DNA of 36,564 nt from Planctomycetota bacterium. Its GTDB lineage: Bacteria > Planctomycetota > Phycisphaerae > WQYP01. The first letter of the stretch is position 1. Each line of letters begins with the position of its first letter. The DNA is taken from NCBI GenBank assembly GCA_021805985.1, contig JAJZDN010000041.1:1-36564 (forward strand), in the 5' to 3' direction. Both the position numbers and the translations under genes were made by a program. Under the pieces are notes generated by a model that was given only the letters and a program-made list of their open reading frames with translations, did not search any database and was not told where the DNA came from. Below are positions 1-8,932 of this stretch, one piece after another.

Positions 1-36
1 TGGAAATTTCATCGTTTCTGTCATACTGTTACCCAT
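1..36 (-). CDS. 5' end of an unidentified leftward gene (partial)
   Basis: On the minus strand an AGGAG motif lies 9 bases upstream of an ATG at 36, which opens 12 codons (MGNSMTETMKFP) that run off the left edge. The ribosome binding site is the only real support, because the peptide is too short to identify. The gene would be transcribed divergently from the response-regulator remnant to its right. It could equally be chance. Confidence 0.4.
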   Translation of the reverse strand, partial: MGNSMTETMKFP

Positions 37-182
37 GGTGGCGTACTCCTAAAAAAGAACATTGAAAACACCCTTTAGGTTACGCCGCCTCTTTTCTCCC
101 GTCCACAACTTTTAATAGTAGCCCCGCTGATATAACCGTCGTCGGCGAGGCAGACAATGGACGAGATGCCTTACAATCGGCC

Positions 183-725
183 GTGCGCCTCAGACCCGAT
201 GTCGTTATCATGGATATGGCCATGCCCGACCTTAATGGCATAGAAGCCACTCGGCAACTCACCGGCGCGGTTCCCGGCATCCGAGTGCTGGCGCTGTCCG
301 CTTACAGCGACGAAGAGTATGTTCTGGCAGTATGCCAGGCTGGCGCAGCGGGATACATTGTAAAGCATTCCGCCGCCACCGAATTGATTTCAGCCATTCG
401 GGAGGCCATGAAAGGCAACGCGTATTTCAGCCCGGCCATCGCCAAATATTTCACGCGCCATACAGCCACTGGTTTGCGCAGCCCGCAAAGTGGGATGGCA
501 CGTGGCAAAGGTCTGACGCCACGGGAAAGAGAAGTTCTGCAACTGATTGCCGAGGGAAGATCCAATAAACAAATTGCAGCCAAGCTCGCCATCAGCATTA
601 AAACCGTGGAAAAACACCGCCAGTCGGTCATGGACAAGCTTGATATCCATGATATCGCCGGGCTGACCCGATACGCTCTGGGTAGAAGGATAATCGAAAA
701 TGAGAATCATTCTTCTACCCCCTGA
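183..725 (+). CDS. NarL/FixJ-family response regulator with truncated receiver domain
   Basis: The 180 residues hold most of a receiver domain plus a LuxR-type helix-turn-helix. The phospho-acceptor region reads VVIMDMAMPDLNG, the switch Ser is in LALSAYSDEE, and the conserved Lys is in YIVKH. The DNA-binding domain spans about residues 110-165 (GLTPREREVLQLIAEGRSN, then SIKTVEKH). The first in-frame start is a GTG at 183. The frame is open upstream to a stop at 63 and already encodes receiver sequence there (DITVVGEADNGRDALQSA), but that stretch has no ATG, GTG or TTG. The first beta strand and its acidic pair, which bind Mg2+, are missing. Family members are about 210 residues and start some 50 residues earlier. 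It is probably a 5'-truncated gene that is either dead or constitutive. No sensor kinase is visible. Confidence 0.75.
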   Translation: MRLRPDVVIMDMAMPDLNGIEATRQLTGAVPGIRVLALSAYSDEEYVLAVCQAGAAGYIVKHSAATELISAIREAMKGNAYFSPAIAKYFTRHTATGLRSPQSGMARGKGLTPREREVLQLIAEGRSNKQIAAKLAISIKTVEKHRQSVMDKLDIHDIAGLTRYALGRRIIENENHSSTP

Positions 726-982
726 CTTCGGCGCACCTTTACCGGTCCAGTGCTCCTGGGGGCGGGGTGAAATCCCCGCAAATCTGGGGCTATTACCTAC
801 TACAAATCTCCATATGTTCTTTGGTAATATAGTTCCATGCAGGTTGAATGCTTTCCTAAGAGCATTCAAAAATCCAGCCTTTGCTACGGGGCCGGTACCT
901 GAGGAAATAAAGAGGTAGACAGCGAGTTTAACAGGCGACTTGAACGGTCCCTTGTAGTTGGAAAAGAACAGGAGTAATAGTT
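726..982 (+). promoter_or_regulatory. Leader of the sigma-54 activator with two stem-loops
   Basis: The gap holds a 6-bp GC hairpin at 762-779 (GCGGGG/CCCCGC, loop TGAAAT) just after the response-regulator stop, and a perfect 9-bp hairpin at 844-869 (TTGAATGCT/AGCATTCAA). Neither is followed by a T-run, so they are not classic terminators. The 844-869 stem lies about 115 bases upstream of the next start codon. A regulatory role is only inferred. Confidence 0.3.
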
Positions 983-2080
983 ATGGTATCAGTTGCGGTT
1001 GCATCGGACACAGATTTTGCCGAAGCCTTATCGCCTGAAAGGTCTTACGGATTGCCGCGTACGGCAATCGGGGATATCGTCAGCAGCGCACCGTCCATGG
1101 AGAGGGTTCTGGACTTGATTCGCCGCGCCGCTGCGGTGCAGACTACCGTGCTGATCGGGGGCGAATCCGGAACTGGAAAGGATGTTGTCGCCCGCACCAT
1201 TCACGATTACAGCCCCCGGAAAGATCGCCCCTTCATAGCGATGAACTGTGCCGCAATACCCGACACGCTGGCGGAAGCGGAACTCTTTGGACATGAAAAA
1301 GGTGCCTTCACCGGGGCCGCGGCCTCGCGCATCGGACTATTTCAGGCGGCAGAAGGCGGGACGCTCTTCATTGATGAAATTGGTGATCTTCCGCTGTCCC
1401 TGCAGGCTAAATTCCTGCGGGTGCTTGAAACACGCGTAGTGACGCCTCTGGGCGGACATCGGGAAATTCCCATTGACGTGCGGATTATCGCCGCCACGAA
1501 TCGGGACTTGGAGTCCATGGTAGCCAAAAAGTTGTTTCGCGAAGATTTATTCTATCGGCTCAATGTCATCGCCATACATTTGCCTCCTTTGCGTGAACGC
1601 CTCGAAGACATTGAGTTGCTGGCCCTTCATTTCCTCGACCGTGTTAACGCCCGTAACGGCACGCACGTCACGCATATTGCTCCGGCAGCGCAGGAACGCC
1701 TGCGTCACTATTACTGGCCCGGTAATATAAGAGAACTGCTCAACGTTATTGAGCGGGGCGTCGTTTTTTGCAGGGGGACAGTTTTGGAAGCTGAGGATAT
1801 ATCCTTGTCCGAAATTCCCAGAGAACAATCTGGATCCATGGTTTATGCAAGCATACCCGAGTTGCATTTCAATCAGGATAATGATGATTTTCCAACGTTG
1901 AAAAATCTGGAAGAGACGGCCATTGCCTCAGCCTTGGTTCGATTCCCCAATAACCGCTCAAGGGCGGCCCGAGCGCTGGGTATCAGCGTTCGGACGCTTC
2001 AGCGAAAGCTCGCCACAAAAAACCCGGCCTTTAATACGGTTCCAACCCGGTACCCACGGTATCTGGCGATTGGAGGATAA
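983..2080 (+). CDS. Sigma-54-dependent transcriptional activator (AAA+ and Fis-type HTH, no receiver)
   Basis: This 365-residue bacterial enhancer-binding protein would remodel RNA polymerase-sigma-54 using ATP. The Walker A motif GESGTGKD is at residues 60-67, the sigma-54 contact loop GAFTGA at 107-112 and the Walker B motif FIDE at 129-132. The WPGNIREL motif closes the AAA+ domain, and a Fis-type HTH (NNRSRAARALGISVRTLQRK) sits near the C-terminus. The GAFTGA loop is intact, so it should be a true sigma-54 activator. Only about 30 residues precede the AAA+ core, so there is no receiver, GAF or PAS domain and activity may be set by expression or a partner protein. The ATG is well placed behind AGGAG. 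I found no clear -24/-12 promoter in this window that it would serve. Confidence 0.93.
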   Translation: MVSVAVASDTDFAEALSPERSYGLPRTAIGDIVSSAPSMERVLDLIRRAAAVQTTVLIGGESGTGKDVVARTIHDYSPRKDRPFIAMNCAAIPDTLAEAELFGHEKGAFTGAAASRIGLFQAAEGGTLFIDEIGDLPLSLQAKFLRVLETRVVTPLGGHREIPIDVRIIAATNRDLESMVAKKLFREDLFYRLNVIAIHLPPLRERLEDIELLALHFLDRVNARNGTHVTHIAPAAQERLRHYYWPGNIRELLNVIERGVVFCRGTVLEAEDISLSEIPREQSGSMVYASIPELHFNQDNDDFPTLKNLEETAIASALVRFPNNRSRAARALGISVRTLQRKLATKNPAFNTVPTRYPRYLAIGG

Positions 2081-2188
2081 TATGGTGGATATCAAGGGCT
2101 ATTAGTTGACTACCTCCCATACTCGCGTTAAGCCAGGGAAGCGTCTATACTACCGGACTGTTTTTTCCTGGACCTTGGAGCGTATGGA

Positions 2189-2896
2189 ATGAAAGCGGAG
2201 GAACGACACGAACTGCAACAGAATGATCTGGTCGGAGGTGCGGCCGGATTATATATGTTTATTCGTAAATACGGGATCTACGTCCTCTTGGCCGTGGCCA
2301 TTATTGTTCTGGTCCTTGAACTGATTCAGCTGCATAAGGCCAATCAAGCACGAAAAGTGCAGGAAGCAGCCATGGCGCTTCAGCAGGCACAAACCCCCAG
2401 GCAAATACAAAATACCGTACTTAACAACTACAAAATCCCGGCCGTCTCCGCACAGGCCTATATTCGCATCGGGGATTTTTATCTCAATTTAATTGCTTTG
2501 GGGAATCCTCCCGCCGGTCTGGAAAAAGTAAAGGCCACCAAAGCGCAATCCATTGCTGCGGCGGAAAAGGCGTTCAACACCGTAATCACAAAATTTCCGA
2601 AAGAGACTTTGCCGGTGGCGCGGGCTAAACTTGGCCTGGCTTTAGCGGATGAAGATGCCGGCCAATGGAGCAAGGCTGCGGCGATTTATAAAACATTCAC
2701 TTCAGCCCACACCGGTTCCATTGACCAATCATTTGCACCTGTGGCGCAATACCGCTTAGATCACTTAAAACTCTGGGCGCAGCCCGTACTGGTTGGCCCG
2801 GCACAAACCCAGCCCGCGGCAACCGCACCAGTTGCTTCGGCACCATCTGCTTCAGAACCCGCTGCAAAATCCGTCGCTCCGGCACCGGCCCAGTAG
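2189..2896 (+). CDS. Membrane-anchored TPR-like protein
   Basis: The protein has 235 residues. A cytoplasmic N-terminus (MKAEERHELQQNDLVGG) leads to one membrane helix at about residues 28-45 (YGIYVLLAVAIIVLVLELI). An Ala-rich helical region follows that resembles the TPR_21/YfgM type: AQAYIRIGDFYLNL, then AEKAFNTVITKFP, then ARAKLGLALADEDAGQWSKAAAIYKTF. The last 40 residues are a low-complexity Ala/Pro/Ser tail. YfgM-like proteins sit on the inner membrane and work with periplasmic chaperones or the Sec translocon; that role is only suggested here. A GGAG lies 8 bases before the ATG. It is about 100 bases downstream of the sigma-54 activator on the same strand and may be co-transcribed with it. 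Confidence 0.75.
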   Translation: MKAEERHELQQNDLVGGAAGLYMFIRKYGIYVLLAVAIIVLVLELIQLHKANQARKVQEAAMALQQAQTPRQIQNTVLNNYKIPAVSAQAYIRIGDFYLNLIALGNPPAGLEKVKATKAQSIAAAEKAFNTVITKFPKETLPVARAKLGLALADEDAGQWSKAAAIYKTFTSAHTGSIDQSFAPVAQYRLDHLKLWAQPVLVGPAQTQPAATAPVASAPSASEPAAKSVAPAPAQ

Positions 2897-3078
2897 CCGC
2901 CGCAAACAGCATGTGATGCAATGAAGCGAATCGCCCCGTTACGATTGATACGGAACGGGCCGTATGCGATTGCATATAATTTCCGGGACCACGCTTCGCA
3001 TCCAACCATGACGCTGCCGCGTCAGGCTACATTCAATTTCGGTAACCCCGTGTTGCGTTCGACCGTGGCATGGCCTGT

Positions 3079-4566
3079 TTATTCATCTGCACCGCTGTTG
3101 GCGGTGTAATAATTCGGGCTTTCCCGTGTGATGGTAATATCATGCGGGTGGCTTTCCACCATGCTGGCGTGGGTGACACGCACGAACCGCGACTTATTTT
3201 GTAATTCCTCAATGGTTCTTGCACCGCAATAGCCCATGCCTGCACGCAGGCCGCCGACCATCTGATAGACAAAATCTCCCAGGGGCCCGCGATAATGCAC
3301 CAGCCCCTCCACACCTTCCGGCACAAGCTTACTGGATTGCCGCACGCCGGCCTGCCCGTAACGATCGGCCGAACCTTGCACCATGGCACCCATCGACCCC
3401 ATGCCACGATAACTTTTGAAGCGCCGGCCGCGGTGAATCACCAGTTCGCCGGGGCTTTCATCCAGACCGGCAAACAGTGACCCCATCATGACGGCATTAG
3501 CCCCCGTGGCCAAGGCCTTGGTGATGTCTCCGCTGTGGCGTATGCCGCCATCGGCGATCACCGGTACTCCGCGCGGAGCAGCAACCGCAACCACGTTCAT
3601 GATGGCTGTAATCTGTGGCACGCCTACCCCGCTGACGATTCGCGTGGTGCAGATACTGCCGGGGCCAATGCCCACCTTCACAGCATCCGCCCCGGCATCA
3701 ATCAGATCCTTGGCGGCCTCGGCGGTGGCGATGTTGCCGGCGATAACATCAATATCAAATTTCCGTTTCACTTCACGCACCGTGTCAATGACATTGGCGG
3801 AGTGGCCATGCGCGGTATCCACCACCAGTACATCCACGCCCGATTCAATCAGTGCCGCCACACGGTCAAATTGCTTGACTCCCACCGCCGCCCCTACCCG
3901 CAGGCGGCCCCGGGCGTCTTTGCAGGCGCGGGGAAATTGATGCGTTTTATCAATATCCCGCATGGTAATCATGCCGCAGAGCCGATGCTGATCATCCACC
4001 AACAGCAGCTTTTCCACGCGCGCGTTATTCAACAGAATTTCCGCTTTCTCCAGCGACGTGCCCGGCGGTGCGGTGATCAGGTTGGTGCGGGTCATTAATT
4101 CGCGGACCGGATGGTTGTCATCCCCCTCTATAAATTTCAAATCCCGCCGCGTTAAAATCCCCACCAAAGCCTTATTATCAGGGTTCACGATGGGTATACC
4201 GCTGATATTCTGTTCCTTCATGATCTGCCGGGCGCGGCCGACCGTGGCGTCGGGTGGTAAGGTTAACGGGTCGGTGATGATGCCATTGGCAGACCGTTTC
4301 ACTTTTTCCACTTCAGTGCGCTGCTGTTCAATGGACATATTTTTATGAATGCACCCCAGTCCCCCTTCCTGTGCCAGCGCAATAGCCAAGGCGGCTTCCG
4401 TAACGGTGTCCATGGGGGCGGAAATAAGCGGTAAATTAAGCTCAATTCGCCGCGTGAGGCGCGTGCGCGTGTCCGCTTCGGAGGGCACACAGTCACTGCG
4501 GCCCGGCACCATCAGGACGTCATCAAAGGTAAAGCCTTCGCCGATAATTTTATTCAGGTTTTCCAT
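3079..4566 (-). CDS. guaB: Inosine-5'-monophosphate dehydrogenase
   Basis: The enzyme oxidises IMP to XMP with NAD+, the committed step of guanine nucleotide synthesis. With the start at 4566 it is 495 residues, the usual length. The N-terminus ([15 protein letters not shown]) and APMDTVTE are typical. Two CBS domains occupy about residues 97-207. The catalytic Cys306 is in [11 protein letters not shown], followed by the flap region [10 protein letters not shown]. The frame extends to a TTG at 4611, but the ATG at 4566 matches the family N-terminus. The gene stands alone on the minus strand, and its upstream region is the repeat array. Confidence 0.97.
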   Translation of the reverse strand: MENLNKIIGEGFTFDDVLMVPGRSDCVPSEADTRTRLTRRIELNLPLISAPMDTVTEAALAIALAQEGGLGCIHKNMSIEQQRTEVEKVKRSANGIITDPLTLPPDATVGRARQIMKEQNISGIPIVNPDNKALVGILTRRDLKFIEGDDNHPVRELMTRTNLITAPPGTSLEKAEILLNNARVEKLLLVDDQHRLCGMITMRDIDKTHQFPRACKDARGRLRVGAAVGVKQFDRVAALIESGVDVLVVDTAHGHSANVIDTVREVKRKFDIDVIAGNIATAEAAKDLIDAGADAVKVGIGPGSICTTRIVSGVGVPQITAIMNVVAVAAPRGVPVIADGGIRHSGDITKALATGANAVMMGSLFAGLDESPGELVIHRGRRFKSYRGMGSMGAMVQGSADRYGQAGVRQSSKLVPEGVEGLVHYRGPLGDFVYQMVGGLRAGMGYCGARTIEELQNKSRFVRVTHASMVESHPHDITITRESPNYYTANSGADE

Positions 4567-4654
4567 GTAGCAATAATGCCCGCCCCGGTGCGCAAAGTCA
4601 ACCGCCTGCAAATTTTAACGCTTTAGGGCCCTCAGGCCCGCCCCGCGGGGCGGC

Positions 4655-5890
4655 TCCGTGACGCCACGCTCCGCGATGCGATAATGCAACGCGATTCGCG
4701 CGGCGATAGCGCGATACAATGCAACACGCCGCGGCCGCCGAGCACCGGATGGTAATCCGGTGGTTGATCCAGTGCCGCGAACCAACCACCGGGTTATCAC
4801 CACGGTGCTCCACAACGCCACGCTCCGCGCTGCGATAATGCAACGCGATTCGCGCGGCGATAGCGCGATACAATGCAACGCTCCGCGCCCGGGAGCACCG
4901 GATGGTAATCCGGTGGTTGATCCCGTGCCACGAACCAACCACCGGGTTATCACCACGGTGCTACATAACGCCACGCATCGCGATGCGATAATGCAACGCG
5001 ATTCGCGGCGGCGATATCGCAATACAATGCAACGCACCGCGCCCCGGGAGCACCGGATGACAATCCGGTGGTTGATCCAATGCCACGAACCAACCACCGG
5101 GTTATCACCACGGTGCTACATAACGTGACGCTCCGCTATGCGATAACGCAACGCGATTCGCGCGGCGATAGCGCGATACAACGCAACGCACCGCGCCCCG
5201 GGAGCGCCGAATGGTAATCCGGTGGTTGATCCAGTGCCACGAACCAACCACCGGGTTATCACCACGGTGCTCCATAACGTGACGCTCCGCGCGGCGATAA
5301 CGCAATGCGATGCAACGCGCCGCGCCCCGGGAGCACCGGATGGTAATCCGGTGGTTGATCCAGTGCCACGAACCAACCACCGGGTTATCACCACGGTGCT
5401 CCATAACGTGACGCATCGCAATGCGATAATGCAACGCGATTCGCGCGGCGACAGCGCGATACAATGCAACGCACCGCGCCCGGGAGCACCGGATGGTAAT
5501 CCGGTGGTTGATCCCGTGCCACGAACCAACCACCGGGTTATCACCACGGTGCTCCATAACGTGACGCATCGCGATGCGATAATGCAACGCGATTCGCGCG
5601 GCGATAGCGCGATACAATGCAATGCGATGCAACGCACCGCGCCCGAGAGCACCGGATGGTAATCCGGTGGTTGATCCCGTGCCACGAACCAACCACCGGG
5701 TTATCACCACGGTGCTCCATAACGTGACGCTCCGCGATGCGATAACGCAACGCGATTCGCGCGGCGATAGCGCGATACAACGCAACGCTCCGCGCCCGGG
5801 AGCACCAGATGGTAATCCGGTGGTTGATCCAGTGCCACGAACCAACCACCGGGTTATCACCACGGTGCTCCATAACGTGACGCACCGCAG
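4655..5890. repeat. Tandem array of ~153-bp repeats between guaB and msrA
   Basis: The landmark gggttatcaccacggtgct recurs at 4791, 4944, 5099, 5253, 5382, 5535, 5698 and 5851. The spacings are 153, 155, 154, 129, 153, 163 and 153 bp. The 129-bp unit has lost part of the CGCG-rich half, and the 163-bp unit has gained an extra caatgcgatg. Each unit has a GC-rich part full of gcgat words and a hairpin part. Units differ by a few point changes, so the array is moderately young. It fills nearly the whole gap between divergent guaB and msrA and ends 70 bp before the msrA start. Unit length and spacing do not fit CRISPR. Confidence 0.95.
5483..5555 (+). other. Long hairpin of the repeat unit (representative copy)
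   Basis: The outer arms are ggagcacc (5483-5490) and ggtgctcc (5548-5555). The inner arms tggtaatccggtggttg and caaccaccgggttatca pair across a loop of about 16 nt. In plus-strand RNA the inner stem closes fully using two or three G-U pairs, but the minus-strand RNA would have A-C mismatches there. Equivalent 5' arms begin near 4740, 4892, 5047, 5201, 5330, 5645 and 5799. The copy at 5201 carries a change (ggagcgcc) that turns an A-U pair into G-U. Confidence 0.75.
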
Positions 5891-5961
5891 CAAGGGCTTG
5901 TTGCGGCGATTTTCGTGCCTACAATGCTTTACGTGACTTCGTTGTTTAGGAAAACAATCGT

Positions 5962-6558
5962 ATGAATACCAGCCCCATTCCCGATCCGCCTGTTGATGTT
6001 CCCGCCACCCCCGAGCCGCAATCACTGGTGCTGGCCGGTGGGTGCTTCTGGTGCGTGGAAGCTGTCTATCGGCAGCTGCGCGGCGTGCAGGAAGTTATGT
6101 CAGGCTACGCCGGGGGCGCAGCGGACACGGCAAACTACCGCGCCGTTTGCACCGGACGCACGGGCCATGCTGAGGCCGTGAAAATTACCTTTGATTCGTC
6201 CGTTATCACAGCCGGCCAACTGCTGAAAATCTTTTTTACTATCGCCCATGATCCCACTGAATTGAATCAGCAGGGCAATGATGTCGGCACGCAATATCGC
6301 TCGGCCATTTTCTACAGTGACCAGCAACAGCATGATGTTGCAGCAGATTATATCCAAAAGCTCGAAGGCGCTCGCTTTTTTTCTGACGCCATTGTCACCA
6401 AGCTGGAACCCTTGGAAACGTTTTACCCCGCTGAGGAATATCATCAGGATTACGCAGCGATAAATCCGCAGCAACCCTACATCGCGTGCGTAGCGCTGCC
6501 CAAGGTAGAAAAGCTCCGGGCCATGTTTCCGGAATTACTGAAAGCCTCCGCAACATAG
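5962..6558 (+). CDS. msrA: Peptide-methionine (S)-S-oxide reductase MsrA
   Basis: The enzyme repairs oxidised methionine by reducing the S-sulfoxide. The 198 residues carry the active-site motif GGCFWC at 26-31, with Cys28 as nucleophile, then HAEAVKITFD, HDPTELNQQGNDVGTQYRSAIFY and EEYHQDY, all diagnostic. There is no signal peptide, so it is cytoplasmic, and no MsrB domain is fused. The first 20 residues are a Pro-rich extension before the family core. The start codon lies 70 bp downstream of the repeat array, so its mRNA leader could carry repeat hairpins if the promoter lies upstream of them. Confidence 0.96.
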   Translation: MNTSPIPDPPVDVPATPEPQSLVLAGGCFWCVEAVYRQLRGVQEVMSGYAGGAADTANYRAVCTGRTGHAEAVKITFDSSVITAGQLLKIFFTIAHDPTELNQQGNDVGTQYRSAIFYSDQQQHDVAADYIQKLEGARFFSDAIVTKLEPLETFYPAEEYHQDYAAINPQQPYIACVALPKVEKLRAMFPELLKASAT

Positions 6559-6570
6559 TGAGTCCCGTCG

Positions 6571-6726
6571 TATCCGCGGTATCCGCGCAATCCGCGGTTC
6601 AGCCCCATTGGAATCGGATATAAAATAATCGCCCTGGGCCCGGAGAGGCTCCTGGAATCTCGAAACGCGGTTTGCAAGTCAAAATAGGCTATAAAAAGAC
6701 CGCGGATTACGCCGATCACGCGGATA
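6571..6726. repeat. Inverted pair of 'atccgcg' repeat elements
   Basis: The arm at 6571-6600 (tatccgcggtatccgcgcaa...) is matched in inverted orientation by 6698-6726 (...cgcggattacgccgatcacg...), with about 25 of 29 bases alike. Both arms are internally repetitive. The roughly 100 bp between them hold no gene. It resembles a small dispersed intergenic repeat. The whole gap 6559-6985 has no supported gene. Confidence 0.5.
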
Positions 6727-6880
6727 AACTCCGGGCTGCCATGCCTCGGGATCTTCATAGGTATTACGCATAGCGCCGTTTGATAGCTTTCATGGCAAGT
6801 GGAACTTCTTTTCTCCGCCGCCAATACCGCAACGATCCCAAACCAATCTGCGATAGCGGAGCTTGAGAGCAGAGGGCGGA

Positions 6881-6960
6881 GGGTAGACCCCAGAAGTCTT
6901 TTTTTTCGCGACAGCCCCTCTTTCATCCCAGCCTTATTTGCTCTACTGTTCTGCTCTACT
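6881..6960 (+). repeat. Left copy of a diverged direct repeat flanking the ATPase/MNT cassette
   Basis: This stretch shares its word order with 8933-9010: a gagggtagacc/cagtggacc block, then cgcgac/ggcgac, then ccagcc-tat-ctctactg. In the best 42-bp part, beginning cgacagcccct here and cgacatcccct there, I count about 33 matches by eye. The two copies enclose the P-loop ATPase, the MNT gene and the HEPN remnant. Confidence 0.45.
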
Positions 6961-6985
6961 CACGCCTGCTCCAATCGGCCCGCTT

Positions 6986-8179
6986 TCAATTTTCAGTGCG
7001 TGCAAGTTTGGGCATGACACGTTTCATAAAATCGCCGAACAGCGGAACGCTATAGGCCAGTTCGCCATGTGCCGGACTGTAAATCATCCCTTTGTTTATC
7101 AGCTTAGACCGCAAGGGGCCTAAGGTGGAAACCCTTACTTTCAGCAATTCGGCCAGGTCACCGGTGCGTATCGGTGATCTGCGGCATTCCGCCATGGCTC
7201 GTAAAAAATTCTTTTCCCCGGGCGTGAGGCGGTCATAGCGTACACGGAAAAAATTGCGATCAAGTCGTGCGATGACCCGGGGGGTACACTGTTGAATGAC
7301 ATTGAGGGAAATGGGACTGCTGACCGCCTGCACCCAAGCTTCGGATCCCCATTCCTGCACAAAATAAGGATACCCTGATGTGAGCTTAAAAATTTCCTCC
7401 AGTGAATGATCGTCAAACGCGATACCCTCGGCCAATGCCGGATCGCGCAGGGCTTTGGCGGTATCCATTGCGGAAAGCGGGCCGATTTCCGGAAAGCTTA
7501 TCAGCCGCTCAGCATAGGATTTGGCGTCGCCGGCCATGGCGGGCAACGTCGGCAAACCTGCACCAACCAGTACCAGCGGAAGCTCCAACTGCTGAATTTT
7601 ATGCATGGCGGCAAGAATAGCACTAAGTTCCGACGCACTGAAATACTGTACTTCATCAATAAAAATTGCGATGGCCTTATGGTGTTCGGCGGCAGCTTCC
7701 GCAGCTGCGACCAGCAATTCCTGTAAGTCAATTTCCAAATTGCCGCTGTCCGCACGGCCCCGCGCGGCAGCGATATCCATCTTGAGGCCCACCTCACCTA
7801 CGCTGACGCTGAAGGTTGATATGAAACTGCCAAGCACCGCCAAGGCTTGTCTGGTTTTCTCTCCGACGCCCGGTGCGGGATACAACGCTATAAGAACCTT
7901 TCGCAGATACTGTGCGATCAATGGGGCCAATGGCTGATCTTCCCGTCCCTCGATGGCGAGTGTGTGATAGCCCGTATCCACAGCCATGCGTTCAATGGCA
8001 TTTAAGAGGACCGTTTTTCCTACGCCCCGCAGGCCCGTTAATAAGATGCTCTTTTCCGGCCGCCCCTGCTTAACTCGCTCCAGGAGAACGTGGGCCTGAT
8101 GCAGGATTTCTTCACGACCCGCCAAGGCCGGGGGACGTGAGCCGGCACCGGGAGAAAATGGGTTGGTAATCTCATCCAT
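6986..8179 (-). CDS. P-loop ATPase of the archaeal-ATPase/Orc1-Cdc6-like type with C-terminal winged helix
   Basis: The protein has 397 residues. The N-terminus (NPFSPGAGSRPPALAGRE) resembles the 'Box I' of STAND-like ATPases. The Walker A motif GLRGVGKT is at 49-56 and the Walker B motif FIDE at 173-176 in AIFIDEVQYF. VLVGAGLP provides a sensor-1-like strand, and SGYPYFVQEWG matches the sensor-2/lid region. The last 70 residues (LTPGEKNFLRAMAE ... LRSKLINKGMIYSP) look like a winged helix. Members often travel with nucleotidyltransferases or mobile genes, but the cellular job is unknown. It is divergent from the MNT/HEPN pair, with a 200-bp gap in which both could be controlled. Confidence 0.85.
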   Translation of the reverse strand: MDEITNPFSPGAGSRPPALAGREEILHQAHVLLERVKQGRPEKSILLTGLRGVGKTVLLNAIERMAVDTGYHTLAIEGREDQPLAPLIAQYLRKVLIALYPAPGVGEKTRQALAVLGSFISTFSVSVGEVGLKMDIAAARGRADSGNLEIDLQELLVAAAEAAAEHHKAIAIFIDEVQYFSASELSAILAAMHKIQQLELPLVLVGAGLPTLPAMAGDAKSYAERLISFPEIGPLSAMDTAKALRDPALAEGIAFDDHSLEEIFKLTSGYPYFVQEWGSEAWVQAVSSPISLNVIQQCTPRVIARLDRNFFRVRYDRLTPGEKNFLRAMAECRRSPIRTGDLAELLKVRVSTLGPLRSKLINKGMIYSPAHGELAYSVPLFGDFMKRVMPKLARTEN

Positions 8180-8381
8180 TCTTAGAATTATACCAAAATA
8201 TTCCTAATTATTCCACATCGGGAAATAGTGTAGTATAAACTGCTATAAACCGCGATACCGCAGACCTCTTGCCTGCAGCGGAGATAGGATACCATCCACG
8301 CGATATGTGAAAGACCGGATACTCTGACTTTCTTTTCCATGCGTGATAAGATATATGTTTGAATGTGAAGGAGAATAGCCG

Positions 8382-8726
8382 ATGCGTCATCTCGATCAGG
8401 TAAATCTCAAAGCAAGCGAGCGCGAGGCGATTCGCCAGGCGGTCGCACTGCTAAAATCGCGATTCGCCATCGCCCGTATCATCCTGTTTGGATCCAAGGC
8501 TCGAGGCGACGACCGCCTTGATTCCGATATCGATTTACTGGTGCTCACCAACATCACCGCCAGCCAGGCGGAAAAAGCCGAGATCGTCGGCGCTCTATTC
8601 GACCTTGAACTGGAACTCAATGTGGTTCTCAGCGTCATGGTTGTCGGAGTCGACGAATGGGAACGCGGCAGTTTGCAAGCTTTGCCGATCCATGCCCGAA
8701 TTCAGGAAGAAGGGGTCTTGACGTGA
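8382..8726 (+). CDS. MNT-type nucleotidyltransferase (antitoxin of a HEPN/MNT pair)
   Basis: The 114 residues carry the minimal nucleotidyltransferase signature GSKARGDDRLDSDIDLLV (about residues 39-56), which supplies the GS motif and the two metal-binding Asp. Homologous MNT antitoxins sit directly in front of a HEPN ribonuclease toxin and neutralise it, in studied cases by AMPylating it. AAGGAG stands well placed before the ATG. The stop codon overlaps the next start (GTGA at 8723-8726), the usual arrangement of these pairs. The HEPN partner here is only a fragment, so this antitoxin may be orphaned. Confidence 0.85.
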   Translation: MRHLDQVNLKASEREAIRQAVALLKSRFAIARIILFGSKARGDDRLDSDIDLLVLTNITASQAEKAEIVGALFDLELELNVVLSVMVVGVDEWERGSLQALPIHARIQEEGVLT

Positions 8727-8854
8727 ACGATCAGCAGGCCCGTGAGGCGGTCGTTGCGCGCTTGTTGGAAAAGGCCAATCAGGCCATTGAATCGGCGCGA
8801 TATGTCCATGCCGCTGGTGACATTGCCCCCATGAAAGAACTTCTGGAAGTCTAA
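8723..8854 (+). pseudogene. Truncated HEPN-domain toxin partner
   Basis: The frame starts at a GTG that overlaps the MNT stop and gives 43 residues (begins VNDQQAREAVVARLLEKAN). This matches the usual first helix of HEPN partners ('EKANQAIESAR'), after which the normal helix with Tyr/Ala-rich sequence is replaced by HAAGDIAPMKELLEV and a stop. Full HEPN proteins are about 120-140 residues and carry an R-x4-6-H active site near the C-terminus; none is present here. The remaining piece cannot be an active RNase. Downstream sequence to 9039 shows no continuation. Confidence 0.7.
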
Positions 8855-8932
8855 AATCAGCGACTAAAAAAAGCCGGCATCAGGCTGGCTGCGCGTTGAC
8901 TGCGAACCGGCGTTAAACGTTAGAGAATAGGG

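Noticed and set aside
721-800. FMN riboswitch (the GGGCGGGGTGAAATCCCCGC stretch recalls its first stem)
   Set aside because: Only this one short stem is similar; the other conserved arms do not follow and the downstream gene is a sigma-54 activator, not a riboflavin gene.
4655-5890. CRISPR array
   Set aside because: The whole 153-bp unit is repeated, with no short repeats alternating with unique spacers, and no cas genes are present.
4598-6025. Long minus-strand open frames (up to 306 residues) across the repeat array
   Set aside because: They consist of the translated repeat (VITRWLVRGTGSTTGLPSG). Unit lengths of 153, 155, 154, 129 and 163 are not all multiples of three, so no single frame is kept. 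There are open frames on both strands and no ribosome-binding site.
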